A stretch of 10,067 nucleotides of DNA from CAIYRG01 sp035318785 (GCA_035318785.1 DATHDZ010000133.1:1-10067); one strand, 5' to 3'; counted from the first letter of the stretch, positions 1 through 5,890 are shown. Numbers and translations are program-made. Notes: generated by a model not told the origin, from the letters alone.

Positions 1-165
1 ATCGATCAGGGAGCAACCACGCGGGGTAATGGCTGGTTCGGCATCGAACGGCGCGGCGCTTATCGCGTCACGTCGGTGGACAGCGACCAGCTGATGCCGC
101 CTTGGCTCGCGCTGCTCCTGGTGTTGACGGCCATCATCTTCGCCTGGCGCAGAGAGTCGGTTTAA
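1..165 (+). CDS. C-terminal end of a membrane protein (partial, family not recognised)
   Basis: Frame 1 is open from the first base to a TAA at 163-165, giving 54 residues; the start lies outside the window. The visible part has a short soluble stretch with a GWFGIERRGAYRV segment. A hydrophobic segment of about 18 residues follows (roughly residues 34-51, PPWLALLLVLTAIIFAW), then a short basic tail ending RRESV. A C-terminal single anchor with a basic cytoplasmic tail is typical of periplasmic-domain proteins of the BatA/BatD or von Willebrand type, but too little is present to assign a family. It converges with the MFS gene on the other strand, with only 15 bases between the two stop codons. 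Confidence 0.6.
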   Translation: MDQGATTRGNGWFGIERRGAYRVTSVDSDQLMPPWLALLLVLTAIIFAWRRESV

Positions 166-173
166 TAAACCGA
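157..173. other. Short palindrome between two convergent genes
   Basis: TCGGTTT-AAT-AAACCGA forms a 7-bp stem with a 3-base loop, and it spans the stop codon of the upstream partial gene. It sits exactly where the two convergent transcription units meet, so a weak bidirectional terminator role is possible. Neither side is followed by a T-run, so this is only a structural observation. Confidence 0.35.
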
Positions 174-180
174 AGGGGCT

Positions 181-1449
181 TTATTGCACCACCGTGCGCG
201 GCGCCATGCTGCGCCCCAACGCAAGGACGATCGTCGCGGTCAGCATCGGCCCTATGGCAAGCACCGCCATGCCGACCGCATAACCGCCAGTCGCATCCTT
301 AATCACGCCGACAAGCGAGGGTCCGATAAAGCCGCCGAAGCCCGTGCCGATCGTGTTGATGAACGCGATGCCGCCAGCCGCCGCCGTGCCCGAAAGGAAC
401 ATCGGTGGAAGCGACCAGAACGGTCCCTGCAAAGCCAGCAAGCCTGCCAGGACGAACGTCAGCGCTAAGAAGACGACGAAATTCGATCCCGTCAGGCTCG
501 CGACGATCAGACCGCCAAAGGCGATGAAGGCCGGAACGGCGACATGCCAGATGCGTTCGCCACTGGCATCGCTGGAACGACCCCAAACGATCATCGCGAC
601 CATGGTGACGATATAGGGCACCGCGACCAGGAAGCCGGTCGCCAGCGTCGAGAAGCCCATCGCCTGCACGATCTGCGGCAGCCACAATTGCACGCCATAG
701 GCGCCCGCCGAATAACCGAGATAGACAACGCCCAGCGCCCACAGACGCGGATCGCGCAGCGCCGGCCAAAAATGGCGATGCTGCGCGGCATCCTCCGCGC
801 TCAGACGTGCGGCAATTGCGCTCTTCTCGGACGGTGTCAGCCATGGCGCATCCACCGGCCCGTTGGGAAGGAATTTGAGCACGGCGAAAGCGAGAAGACA
901 GGCGGGCGTTCCTTCGATCAGGAACAGCCATTGCCAGCCATGCAACGCGGCAGTCCCGTCCATTTGGAGGATCAGACTCGAAAGCGGTCCGCCTACCATG
1001 TTCGCAAACGGAATCGCGGCCATGAAGATCGCGATCAGACGCGCACGATAGGCGGGCGGGAACCAATAGGTGAGATAGAGAACCATGCCGGGAAAGAATC
1101 CCGCTTCGGCGATGCCAAGCAAAATTCGCACACCGTAAAAGCTCGCCGGCGTCGAGATCAGCGCGGTTGACGCCGAGATCGCGCCCCAGGCCAGCAGGAT
1201 GAGGAAAATCCAGCGACGCGCGCCAAGCTTCTCAAGAATGATGTTCGCCGGCACCTGGAAGAGCGAATAGCCGAGGAAAAACGCGCCTGCGCCGAAACCA
1301 TAGACCGCAGGCGAGAACGCCAAATCCTTGTTCATGGTGAGCGCAGCGAAGCCGACATTCACCCGGTCGACATAATTGACGACGTAGAGAAGGATCATGA
1401 ACGGGATAAGCCGCCACGCAGCTTTGGCGAAGACATCCTGTTCGGTCAT
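181..1449 (-). CDS. MFS transporter, anion:cation symporter (ACS) type
   Basis: A 422-residue inner-membrane carrier, close to the usual length of the 12-helix ACS branch of the major facilitator superfamily (organic-acid symporters such as tartrate and phthalate carriers). The first helix contains the family hallmark YVDRVNVGFA (D28, R29, N31). Helix 2 holds a GYSLFQVPANIILEKLGAR segment, matching the loop 2-3 motif region, and GIAEAGFFPGM marks helix 4. The open frame begins at 1464, but the ATG at 1449 is preferred: it has GGGGGTG six bases upstream, while the ATG at 1464 has only GCGCAAAA before it. The substrate cannot be read from the sequence; an organic acid anion is the family expectation. 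It is separated from the DUF6152 genes by a strong terminator, so it is probably transcribed on its own. No catabolic partner gene is adjacent. Confidence 0.9.
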   Translation of the reverse strand: MTEQDVFAKAAWRLIPFMILLYVVNYVDRVNVGFAALTMNKDLAFSPAVYGFGAGAFFLGYSLFQVPANIILEKLGARRWIFLILLAWGAISASTALISTPASFYGVRILLGIAEAGFFPGMVLYLTYWFPPAYRARLIAIFMAAIPFANMVGGPLSSLILQMDGTAALHGWQWLFLIEGTPACLLAFAVLKFLPNGPVDAPWLTPSEKSAIAARLSAEDAAQHRHFWPALRDPRLWALGVVYLGYSAGAYGVQLWLPQIVQAMGFSTLATGFLVAVPYIVTMVAMIVWGRSSDASGERIWHVAVPAFIAFGGLIVASLTGSNFVVFLALTFVLAGLLALQGPFWSLPPMFLSGTAAAGGIAFINTIGTGFGGFIGPSLVGVIKDATGGYAVGMAVLAIGPMLTATIVLALGRSMAPRTVVQ

Positions 1450-1513
1450 GCGCTTCACCCCCATTTTTGCGCATCATGTCACGGGCGGCGGATCGGGGCC
1501 ATCGAAGCCCGCG

Positions 1514-1552
1514 AAAAAACAAAGCCCTCAGGCCATGGCCGTGAGGGCTTTG
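1514..1552 (-). terminator. Rho-independent terminator of the DUF6152 operon
   Basis: On the minus strand an 11-bp perfect stem (CAAAGCCCTCA pairing with TGAGGGCTTTG, positions 1552-1520) encloses a GC-rich apical part containing GGCCATGGCC. It is followed directly by six T residues (1519-1514). This is a textbook intrinsic terminator. It lies 26 bases after the stop of the last DUF6152 gene and before the MFS start, so it separates the two units. Confidence 0.92.
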
Positions 1553-1577
1553 TCGTGTCAGACGGAAAAGAAGATGT

Positions 1578-2012
1578 CTATTGGTTCGCGCCGTTCTCGC
1601 GCACCGCATCGACCGCGGCGCGTGGGAACACGCGCTGCGGCGCTGCCGGCGGTCCCAGGCGCTGTCCATTGGCAAGGATCGCGCTCATGAGTTGGCCGCC
1701 ACGCGAACCATCTTTCAGCGGATGGTATTCGATGCTGACTTTGTCGCCCGGCTTCACGCTATCGGGCCGCCAGCCCGCTGCGGCATCCTGCTGGACGGAT
1801 TGCATTTCGAAAGACCATTCGCGCGGGGTGCCTTGCGCGTCCGGGACCATCACGTGAATCCACACATGAGGATTGGTCCACTCATATTCCTTCACGACGC
1901 CGCTCATATTCACGGCCTTTTCGCGATCGAACATTGCGAAGGAATGATGCGCGAGTGCCGGTGCGGCGAACGATACACAGATGCTGGTCAGAGCAAGAGT
2001 TTTGACGTTCAT
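1578..2012 (-). CDS. DUF6152 family exported protein, copy 4 (distal)
   Basis: A 144-residue protein with a Sec signal peptide (residues 1-21, basic N-terminus, hydrophobic core, APALA) predicted to be cut before HHSFAMFD. The core carries the family blocks EYEWTNPHVWIHVMVPD (43-58), EWSFEMQ (65-71) and KPGDKVSIEYHPLKDG (87-102). All histidines are at 22, 23, 49, 53 and 97; the only cysteine is in the signal peptide. DUF6152 has no established function. The open frame reaches 2036, but the ATG at 2012 is chosen because GGGAGGG lies a few bases upstream and the signal peptide then starts correctly. This copy has the longest tail (about 24 residues after RLGPP, with VFPRAAVDAVREN), which the others lack. 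It is last in the operon, just before the terminator. A periplasmic metal-binding role is my inference. Confidence 0.9.
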   Translation of the reverse strand: MNVKTLALTSICVSFAAPALAHHSFAMFDREKAVNMSGVVKEYEWTNPHVWIHVMVPDAQGTPREWSFEMQSVQQDAAAGWRPDSVKPGDKVSIEYHPLKDGSRGGQLMSAILANGQRLGPPAAPQRVFPRAAVDAVRENGANQ

Positions 2013-2041
2013 GATTTCCCTCCCTGAAACAACCAATGCGT

Positions 2042-2455
2042 TTAGATGCCGCCATCGCCGGGCGTGACGCTGAGGAATCCATCGGGCGGCGGAGGTCCGA
2101 GCCGCTTGCCGTCGGCAAGAACCGCGCTCATGAGCTGGCCGCCGCGCGTGCCATCCTTCAACGGGTGGAACTCGACCGAAATCTTATCGCCGGGCTTGAC
2201 GCTATCGCGTCGCCATCCGGCGCGAGTGTCCTGGGCAATGGACTGCATCTCGAAGGACCACTCGACGGCTTTGCCGCCCCCATCGGGCACCATCACGTGA
2301 ACCCAGACATGCGGATTGGTCCACTCATATTCCTTCACGACGCCATTAACGGTCGCAGCCTTGTCGCGGTCGAACATGGCGAAGGAATGATGCGCGAAGG
2401 CCGGTGCGGCCGACGTGAGAGCGATAACGACAAGGACGCGGGTCTTGAGGTTCAT
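2042..2455 (-). CDS. DUF6152 family exported protein, copy 3
   Basis: A 137-residue protein with a Sec signal peptide ending SAAPAFA before HHSFAMFD. The core aligns without gaps to the distal copy: EYEWTNPHVWVHVMVPD (43-58), VEWSFEMQ (64-71), KPGDKISVEFHPLKDG (87-102). Histidines occur only at 22, 23, 49, 53 and 97, and there is no cysteine. The start at 2455 is supported by GGGAG five bases upstream. The tail is Pro/Gly-rich (PPPPDGFLSVTPGDGGI) and unlike the tails of its neighbours. It lies 29 bases upstream of the distal copy and 18 bases downstream of the next, consistent with one transcript. Function unknown. Confidence 0.9.
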   Translation of the reverse strand: MNLKTRVLVVIALTSAAPAFAHHSFAMFDRDKAATVNGVVKEYEWTNPHVWVHVMVPDGGGKAVEWSFEMQSIAQDTRAGWRRDSVKPGDKISVEFHPLKDGTRGGQLMSAVLADGKRLGPPPPDGFLSVTPGDGGI

Positions 2456-2473
2456 AAAGACTCCCGCCTCAGA

Positions 2474-2866
2474 TCAATCCTGTGCGCCCGGCCGGCGCAC
2501 GGGGCCGCCAAGACGTTTGCCGTCAGCGAGCGTCGCGGCAACCAGCTGACCGCCGCGCGTGCCGTCTTTCAACGGATGGAAATCGATGGAAACCTTGTCG
2601 CCCGGCTTGACGCTGTCGGAGCGCCACCCGCCGGCCGTATCCTGCGCGATGGCCTGCATTTCGAACGACCATTCCACGGACTTGCCCGCCTGATCTGGCA
2701 CCATCATGTGGATCCAGACATGCGGATTGGTCCATTCATATTCCTTCACGATTCCCGACAAGGTCACCGATCTGTCGCGATCGAACATCGCGAAGGAATG
2801 ATGTGCCAAAGCCGGCGCCGCGATCGATACCGCAATTCCCGCCAGAGCCAATGTCCTGAAATTCAT
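2474..2866 (-). CDS. DUF6152 family exported protein, copy 2
   Basis: A 130-residue protein, the shortest copy, with a Sec signal peptide (residues 1-21, ending AAPALA) and a mature N-terminus HHSFAMFDRD. The core has EYEWTNPHVWIHMMVPD, VEWSFEMQ and KPGDKVSIDFHPLKDG at the same residue numbers as in the two distal copies. All five histidines (22, 23, 49, 53, 97) are kept and there are no others. The start at 2866 has the best Shine-Dalgarno of the array (AAGGAG, six bases from the ATG). The tail is only GGPVRRPGAQD. The region around GDKV...HPLKDG..GGQL looks beta-rich and could be OB-fold-like, but this is an impression, not a comparison. Function unknown. Confidence 0.9.
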   Translation of the reverse strand: MNFRTLALAGIAVSIAAPALAHHSFAMFDRDRSVTLSGIVKEYEWTNPHVWIHMMVPDQAGKSVEWSFEMQAIAQDTAGGWRSDSVKPGDKVSIDFHPLKDGTRGGQLVAATLADGKRLGGPVRRPGAQD

Positions 2867-2893
2867 CGCGATCTCCTTTTTCGGATCGACTGT

Positions 2894-3295
2894 TCACGGC
2901 GCCTTCGGGACCGGCAGCCTCGCCGCTTGCGCACCCAGACGCTTGCCATCGGGAAGCGTCGCGGCAACCAGCTCACCGCCGCGGGAGCCGTCCTTCAGAG
3001 GATGAAATTCGATCGACACCTTGTCGCCCGGCCTCACGCTGTCCGAGCGCCAGCCGCCGGTCGTGGCTTGGGCGACGGCCTGCATTTCGAACGACCATTC
3101 GACCTGTTTGCCCGACGCGTCGGGAGCCATGATGTGAATCCAGACATGGGGGTTCGTCCATTCGAACTCCTTCACGATACCGGTCTGGATGATCAGTTTA
3201 TCGGGATCGAACATGGCGAAGGAATGATGGGCCAGCGCCGAACCAGAGACCGCGGAAAGCGCGAGTACGGCGATAGCGGGGACGCCAATCTTCAT
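2894..3295 (-). CDS. DUF6152 family exported protein, copy 1 (promoter-proximal)
   Basis: A 133-residue protein with a signal peptide of 22 residues ending SGSALA, then HHSFAMFDPD. It is the most diverged copy: its N-terminal signal is different, and it has EFEWTNPHVWIHIMAPD in place of EYEWTNPHVW..MVPD and RPGDK in place of KPGDK. Histidines are at 23, 24, 50, 54 and 98, again the same five and no others. The frame is open to 3370, but the ATG at 3295 is chosen: GGGAGGG lies six bases upstream and the longer form would bury the signal peptide. It is first in the operon, 41 bases from a TATAAT element on its own strand, and divergent from the exported protein at 3385. Function unknown. Confidence 0.9.
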   Translation of the reverse strand: MKIGVPAIAVLALSAVSGSALAHHSFAMFDPDKLIIQTGIVKEFEWTNPHVWIHIMAPDASGKQVEWSFEMQAVAQATTGGWRSDSVRPGDKVSIEFHPLKDGSRGGELVAATLPDGKRLGAQAARLPVPKAP

Positions 3296-3315
3296 AGGAA
3301 GCCCTCCCGGGGCAT

Positions 3316-3343
3316 ATGACTTGGTCCTCGGATTTATTATACT
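3316..3343 (+). promoter_or_regulatory. Candidate promoter for the exported protein at 3385
   Basis: ATGACT (3316-3321, four of six bases matching TTGACA) is followed after 16 bases by TATACT (3338-3343, five of six matching TATAAT), 41 bases before the ATG at 3385. The -10 overlaps the minus-strand TATAAT of the DUF6152 operon, so the two promoters would compete for polymerase. Confidence 0.4.
3336..3341 (-). promoter_or_regulatory. Candidate -10 element for the DUF6152 operon
   Basis: The minus strand reads exactly TATAAT 41 bases upstream of the first DUF6152 start, within an AT-rich patch in GC-rich surroundings. That would give a leader of roughly 34 bases. No convincing -35 hexamer is found at 15-19 bases spacing, so an activator or an alternative sigma factor may be needed, or the match may be incidental. 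Confidence 0.45.
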
Positions 3344-3384
3344 ACCATGGCGATCAGGCTCGCGCGACACCTTGGGAGGAAGCT

Positions 3385-4011
3385 ATGCGGGGATTGGCCT
3401 TAACGGTTGCTGCACTTCTGGTTTCGGCCGTACCGGCTGAGGCCGCCTGGAAGTATTATGCCTGCCCGTCCGACAATTTCGCCTCGCAATTTCCCGACGT
3501 TCCCAAGATGGAAAATGTGAGATTTTCCATGCCGCGCCATAAGCTGGCGCTTTCGGCGCACACCTATACGGCGACCGTGGACAACATGGTTTATCGGATG
3601 CTGGTGGCGGATTATTCCGACCGCGTCGCCGACGGCGCAAGCATCCTGGAGGAAGCGATTTTCCAGCACACGGAGGCTGACGACCATGGTCTGAGGAACG
3701 GCAAGATGGTGGGAAACGACTCCGCCCGCATCGAACCCGTTGTACGGGGCGCGACCTATGGCCGGCGCATCACCATGGATATGCCGAACAATGGCGGCCG
3801 CAATCTGACCACGTTCTATTTCCGCGGCGGCAAGCTCTATGAGCAATCGGTCACGGTTCTTCCGGCCAATGGCGACTACTCATCGCCCAATGGGTCGCGC
3901 TTCGTGGAATCGCTGCTCTTCAATCTGACGCGCATGACCGAGGAAGCCGGCGGGACGCCGCCGAACATCGAAGGTTGCGGCGGCACGATCCAGTCGTTCA
4001 ATTTCAATTAG
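3385..4011 (+). CDS. Exported protein of unknown function
   Basis: A 208-residue protein. A 20-residue Sec signal peptide (MRGLALTVAALLVSAVPAEA) is followed by a mature domain beginning AWKYYACPSDNFASQFPDVP. That opening resembles the WxxY...(D)xFxxxFPxxP pattern common at the start of small periplasmic domains of unknown function in many bacteria. There are two cysteines, C27 near the mature N-terminus and C198 near the C-terminus, which could form a disulfide. The rest looks beta-rich (RRITMDMPNN, LTTFYFRGGKLYEQSVTVLP) without a recognised catalytic motif. The frame is open from 3316, but the ATG at 3385 has GGGAGG seven bases upstream and places the signal peptide at the N-terminus. It is divergent from the DUF6152 operon, with 89 bases between the two starts, so coregulation is possible but unproven. 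Confidence 0.85.
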   Translation: MRGLALTVAALLVSAVPAEAAWKYYACPSDNFASQFPDVPKMENVRFSMPRHKLALSAHTYTATVDNMVYRMLVADYSDRVADGASILEEAIFQHTEADDHGLRNGKMVGNDSARIEPVVRGATYGRRITMDMPNNGGRNLTTFYFRGGKLYEQSVTVLPANGDYSSPNGSRFVESLLFNLTRMTEEAGGTPPNIEGCGGTIQSFNFN

Positions 4012-4038
4012 GTTGGCAATTTCAACGAGTCGGGCAAT

Positions 4039-4572
4039 TTAACCCAGCCTCGTTGCCTGCGCCGAAACGGCGACATCGACGCGCGCGCGCTTGACGTCGC
4101 CCAGAAGCGTTTCGAGAGCGCCTTCTTTTAGCGCAAGGCCCAGCACGCGATTGCCATCGACGGGTCCGGGAAACCGGATCTGCCCCGGTTTCAATTTGGC
4201 GAATCCGACTTTGGCATAATAAGGCTCATCGCCAACCAGAATGACGCTCTGATAGCCAAGGATTCGAGCCTCTTCGATGCCGCGCTGCATGAGAGCGATG
4301 CCGATGCCACGCCCTCGCAAATTGGGGTCCACGGCAAGTGGGCCCAGCAGCAAGGAGAGGTTTTTCCCCACAACGACCGGCCAGAATCGGACCGAGCCCA
4401 GAAGCACCGCCGGCCCGGGATCCTCTGCGACGAAAGACAAACGCGAGTCGGGAGCAACGCCTTCACGCAAGCGATAAGCTGTCTTGGCGAATCGACCGGG
4501 ACCGAATCCGGAATCGACCAGCCTTTCGACGGCTGCGTCATCGCTCGGACGCTCGGCTCTGATCTGCCACAT
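4039..4572 (-). CDS. GNAT family N-acetyltransferase (YhbS-like)
   Basis: A 177-residue predicted cytosolic acetyl-CoA-dependent N-acetyltransferase. GNAT motif A is clear: the LLLGPLAVDP strand (74-83), then the pyrophosphate-binding loop RGRGIG (86-91) and a helix IALMQRGIEEARILG. Motif B follows as VILVGDEPYYAKVGF. The order LGPLAV-P-RG-GIG...LVGDEPYYAKVGF matches the YhbS (COG3153) branch, whose substrates are mostly unknown. The frame is open to 4665, but the domain begins at MWQIRAERPSD, so the ATG at 4572 is chosen; upstream is GGGGCGG, a weak ribosome binding site. It converges with the exported protein, with only 27 bases between stops and no clear terminator, and appears to be a single-gene unit. 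Confidence 0.88.
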   Translation of the reverse strand: MWQIRAERPSDDAAVERLVDSGFGPGRFAKTAYRLREGVAPDSRLSFVAEDPGPAVLLGSVRFWPVVVGKNLSLLLGPLAVDPNLRGRGIGIALMQRGIEEARILGYQSVILVGDEPYYAKVGFAKLKPGQIRFPGPVDGNRVLGLALKEGALETLLGDVKRARVDVAVSAQATRLG

Positions 4573-4688
4573 GGCCGCCCCTATAGCCTGATGCAGCGAC
4601 CCTTGCCATAAGCCATTCGCTGAGAATCCGGCCAGGCAGAGCAAAGCCCGCCGTTCATTCGACAAGCCGTCTTTCGATTTGTACTTCC

Positions 4689-4767
4689 TTAAGCATATTG
4701 CCGCGCCGTTAAGCGCGACCGCCCGGCGCGCGGGGCCATTTCATCGCTCTTTAAGCTGTTCCGTTAA
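4689..4767. promoter_or_regulatory. Cluster of four TTAA tetramers upstream of motA
   Basis: The 279 bases between the GNAT and motA starts hold no gene. They contain four TTAA tetramers at 4689, 4709, 4751 and 4764 within otherwise very GC-rich DNA. TTAA is the half-site of the alphaproteobacterial cell-cycle and flagellar regulator CtrA, whose full site is TTAA-N7-TTAA(C). Here the closest pair is spaced N9, so no canonical full site is present. A regulatory role for motA is plausible only as inference. I do not see a good sigma-54 or sigma-70 promoter. Confidence 0.3.
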
Positions 4768-4786
4768 TAGTGGCCGCGAGCGTTCC

Positions 4787-4807
4787 CGCGCGTTCTACGC
4801 GCGTTTT
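4787..4807 (+). terminator. GC hairpin followed by TTTT in the motA leader
   Basis: CGCGCGT-TCT-ACGCGCG forms a perfect 7-bp stem with a 3-base loop and is followed directly by TTTTCTC on the plus strand. It ends 44 bases before the motA ATG. The shape is that of a small intrinsic terminator, but it lies in front of a gene, so it could be an attenuator, a 5' stabilising hairpin, or the end of a short upstream transcript. No leader peptide or ligand-binding structure is apparent. Confidence 0.4.
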
Positions 4808-4851
4808 CTCGTGCGGGCGCAACGGGACCAGAAGCGGGACTGAAGCCAGGC

Positions 4852-5724
4852 ATGTTCCAGATCGTCGGCATCGCTCTTCTCTTCGGCATGGTCTTCGGTG
4901 GCTATCTCATCTCCGGCGGCCATTTCGAGGTCATTCTCGAATCCTTACCCCACGAAATGATGACCATCGGCGGCGCCGCGGTGGCGGCGCTTCTGCTCGG
5001 CAATTCCATCGGCGACGTGAAGACGACTGTTGGCAATATCGCCAAGGCGTTCTCCGGCCCCAAATGGAAGACCGGCGATTACCGCGACCTTCTGTGCCTG
5101 CTCTTCCTTCTCACCAAGACGATGAAGATGAAGGGCATGATCGCGCTGGAAGCCCATATCGAGAAGCCGGCGGAATCTTCGATATTCAAACGCTATCCGA
5201 AAATCTCAAAGGATCATTTCGCGCTCGATTTCATCTGCGACACGCTGCGCATGATGACCATGAGTCTGGAAGACCCTCATCAGGTCGAAACCGCGATGGA
5301 AAAGCTTCTCGAGAAACACCACCACGAGGCGCTCATCCCCGCAGGCGCGTTGACGACGATGGCCGATGGGTTGCCTGCGCTAGGCATCGTTGCGGCCGTC
5401 TTGGGCGTCATAAAGACGATGGGCTCGATCACCGAGCCGCCGGAGATTCTGGGCGGCATGATCGGCGGCGCGCTGGTCGGCACCTTTTTGGGCGTGTTCT
5501 TGGCTTATGGTTTGGTGGGGCCGATTGCGGTCCGGCTGAAGGGTATCGTCGACGAGGAAGCCCAATTCTATCACGTCATCCGCGATATTCTGGTTGCGCA
5601 TTTGCACGGAAATTCGGCGCAGGTGTCGGTGGAGATCGGTCGCGGCAGCGTGCCGAGCTCGTCTCAGCCGAGCTTCACCCAGCTGGAAGAAGCGCTGAAC
5701 ACTATCCCAACCGACGTCTCGTAG
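4852..5724 (+). CDS. motA: Flagellar motor stator protein MotA
   Basis: A 290-residue inner-membrane subunit of the proton-driven flagellar stator (MotA5MotB2), which couples ion flow to rotor torque. Helices 1 and 2 are at about 2-21 and 34-50 (MFQIVGIALLFGMVFGGY...). A large cytoplasmic loop follows, then helices 3 and 4 at about 166-193 and 200-222. Proline 175 in MADGLPALGIVAAVLGVIK and proline 224 in GLVGPIA correspond to E. coli P173 and P222. In the loop, K92 and E100 (TMKMKGMIALEAHIE) sit where E. coli has R90 and E98, the residues that contact FliG; the first is lysine rather than arginine. The length is normal. The start at 4852 matches the conserved N-terminus, though the ribosome binding site is weak (GCCAGG close to the ATG). 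No motB follows: the next gene is on the opposite strand and overlaps the 3' end. Confidence 0.96.
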   Translation: MFQIVGIALLFGMVFGGYLISGGHFEVILESLPHEMMTIGGAAVAALLLGNSIGDVKTTVGNIAKAFSGPKWKTGDYRDLLCLLFLLTKTMKMKGMIALEAHIEKPAESSIFKRYPKISKDHFALDFICDTLRMMTMSLEDPHQVETAMEKLLEKHHHEALIPAGALTTMADGLPALGIVAAVLGVIKTMGSITEPPEILGGMIGGALVGTFLGVFLAYGLVGPIAVRLKGIVDEEAQFYHVIRDILVAHLHGNSAQVSVEIGRGSVPSSSQPSFTQLEEALNTIPTDVS

Positions 5725-5890
5725 GCCGCATAGGCCTCTCGAGCGCGCTATGGCCTAGCGCGGAAATGAACGTCGCGAGCGCTCCGGCGAAAAATCCCAG
5801 CGGCACCGCATAAACGACATCCACGTCTGATCCCGATATCACGATCGTGGTGACGGCGATCCCCGTCCATTGAGCAAGATTGAGTCGCAT
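5702..5890 (-). CDS. Small hypothetical membrane protein
   Basis: A 62-residue open frame that begins with ATG and overlaps the last 23 bases of motA tail to tail. The product has two hydrophobic stretches (about 8-19 and 24-45, the second VVYAVPLGFFAGALATFISALG) and a basic C-terminus (RPMRPTRRRLG), as expected for a small inner-membrane protein with a cytoplasmic tail. The ribosome binding site is poor (GGGGCGGGC well upstream). A CtrA-like box lies 65 bases upstream. I do not recognise a family. It could be a chance frame in GC-rich DNA, but the coherent hydrophobic pattern argues mildly for a real gene; the overlapping minus frame at 5748-5939 has no such pattern. Confidence 0.45.
   Translation of the reverse strand: MRLNLAQWTGIAVTTIVISGSDVDVVYAVPLGFFAGALATFISALGHSALERPMRPTRRRLG

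Larger units (their letters stand above)
1578..3295 (-). repeat. Tandem array of four diverged DUF6152 gene copies
   Basis: Four consecutive genes encode the same roughly 100-residue core, from AHHSFAMFD through the RLG that follows the HPLKDG block. They are separated by 29, 18 and 27 bases. Long stretches are similar at DNA level, for example the EYEWTNPHVW and PGDK-HPLKDG coding blocks, while the C-terminal tails are unrelated. This is a tandem gene duplication array, not a recent exact repeat. Confidence 0.9.

Noticed and set aside
157..173. Palindrome at the first convergent junction considered as an intrinsic terminator
   Set aside because: The stem is AT-containing and short and no T-run follows on either strand; it is kept only as a structural note.
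544..1170. Antisense open frames through the MFS gene
   Set aside because: They are shadows of a strongly supported transporter gene in GC-rich DNA; the products have no coherent domain.
2036..3319. A 427-residue open frame on the plus strand running antisense through the DUF6152 array
   Set aside because: It is the mirror of the three upstream repeated genes, and the repeats have similar codon choice, so the antisense frame stays open. Its product shows the same repeat as back-translated shadow, with no signal peptide or domain, while the minus-strand genes have clear signals and ribosome binding sites.
4770..5813. A 347-residue plus-strand frame covering motA in another frame
   Set aside because: The product is Arg/His-rich and low in pattern, while the overlapping frame encodes an unmistakable MotA.
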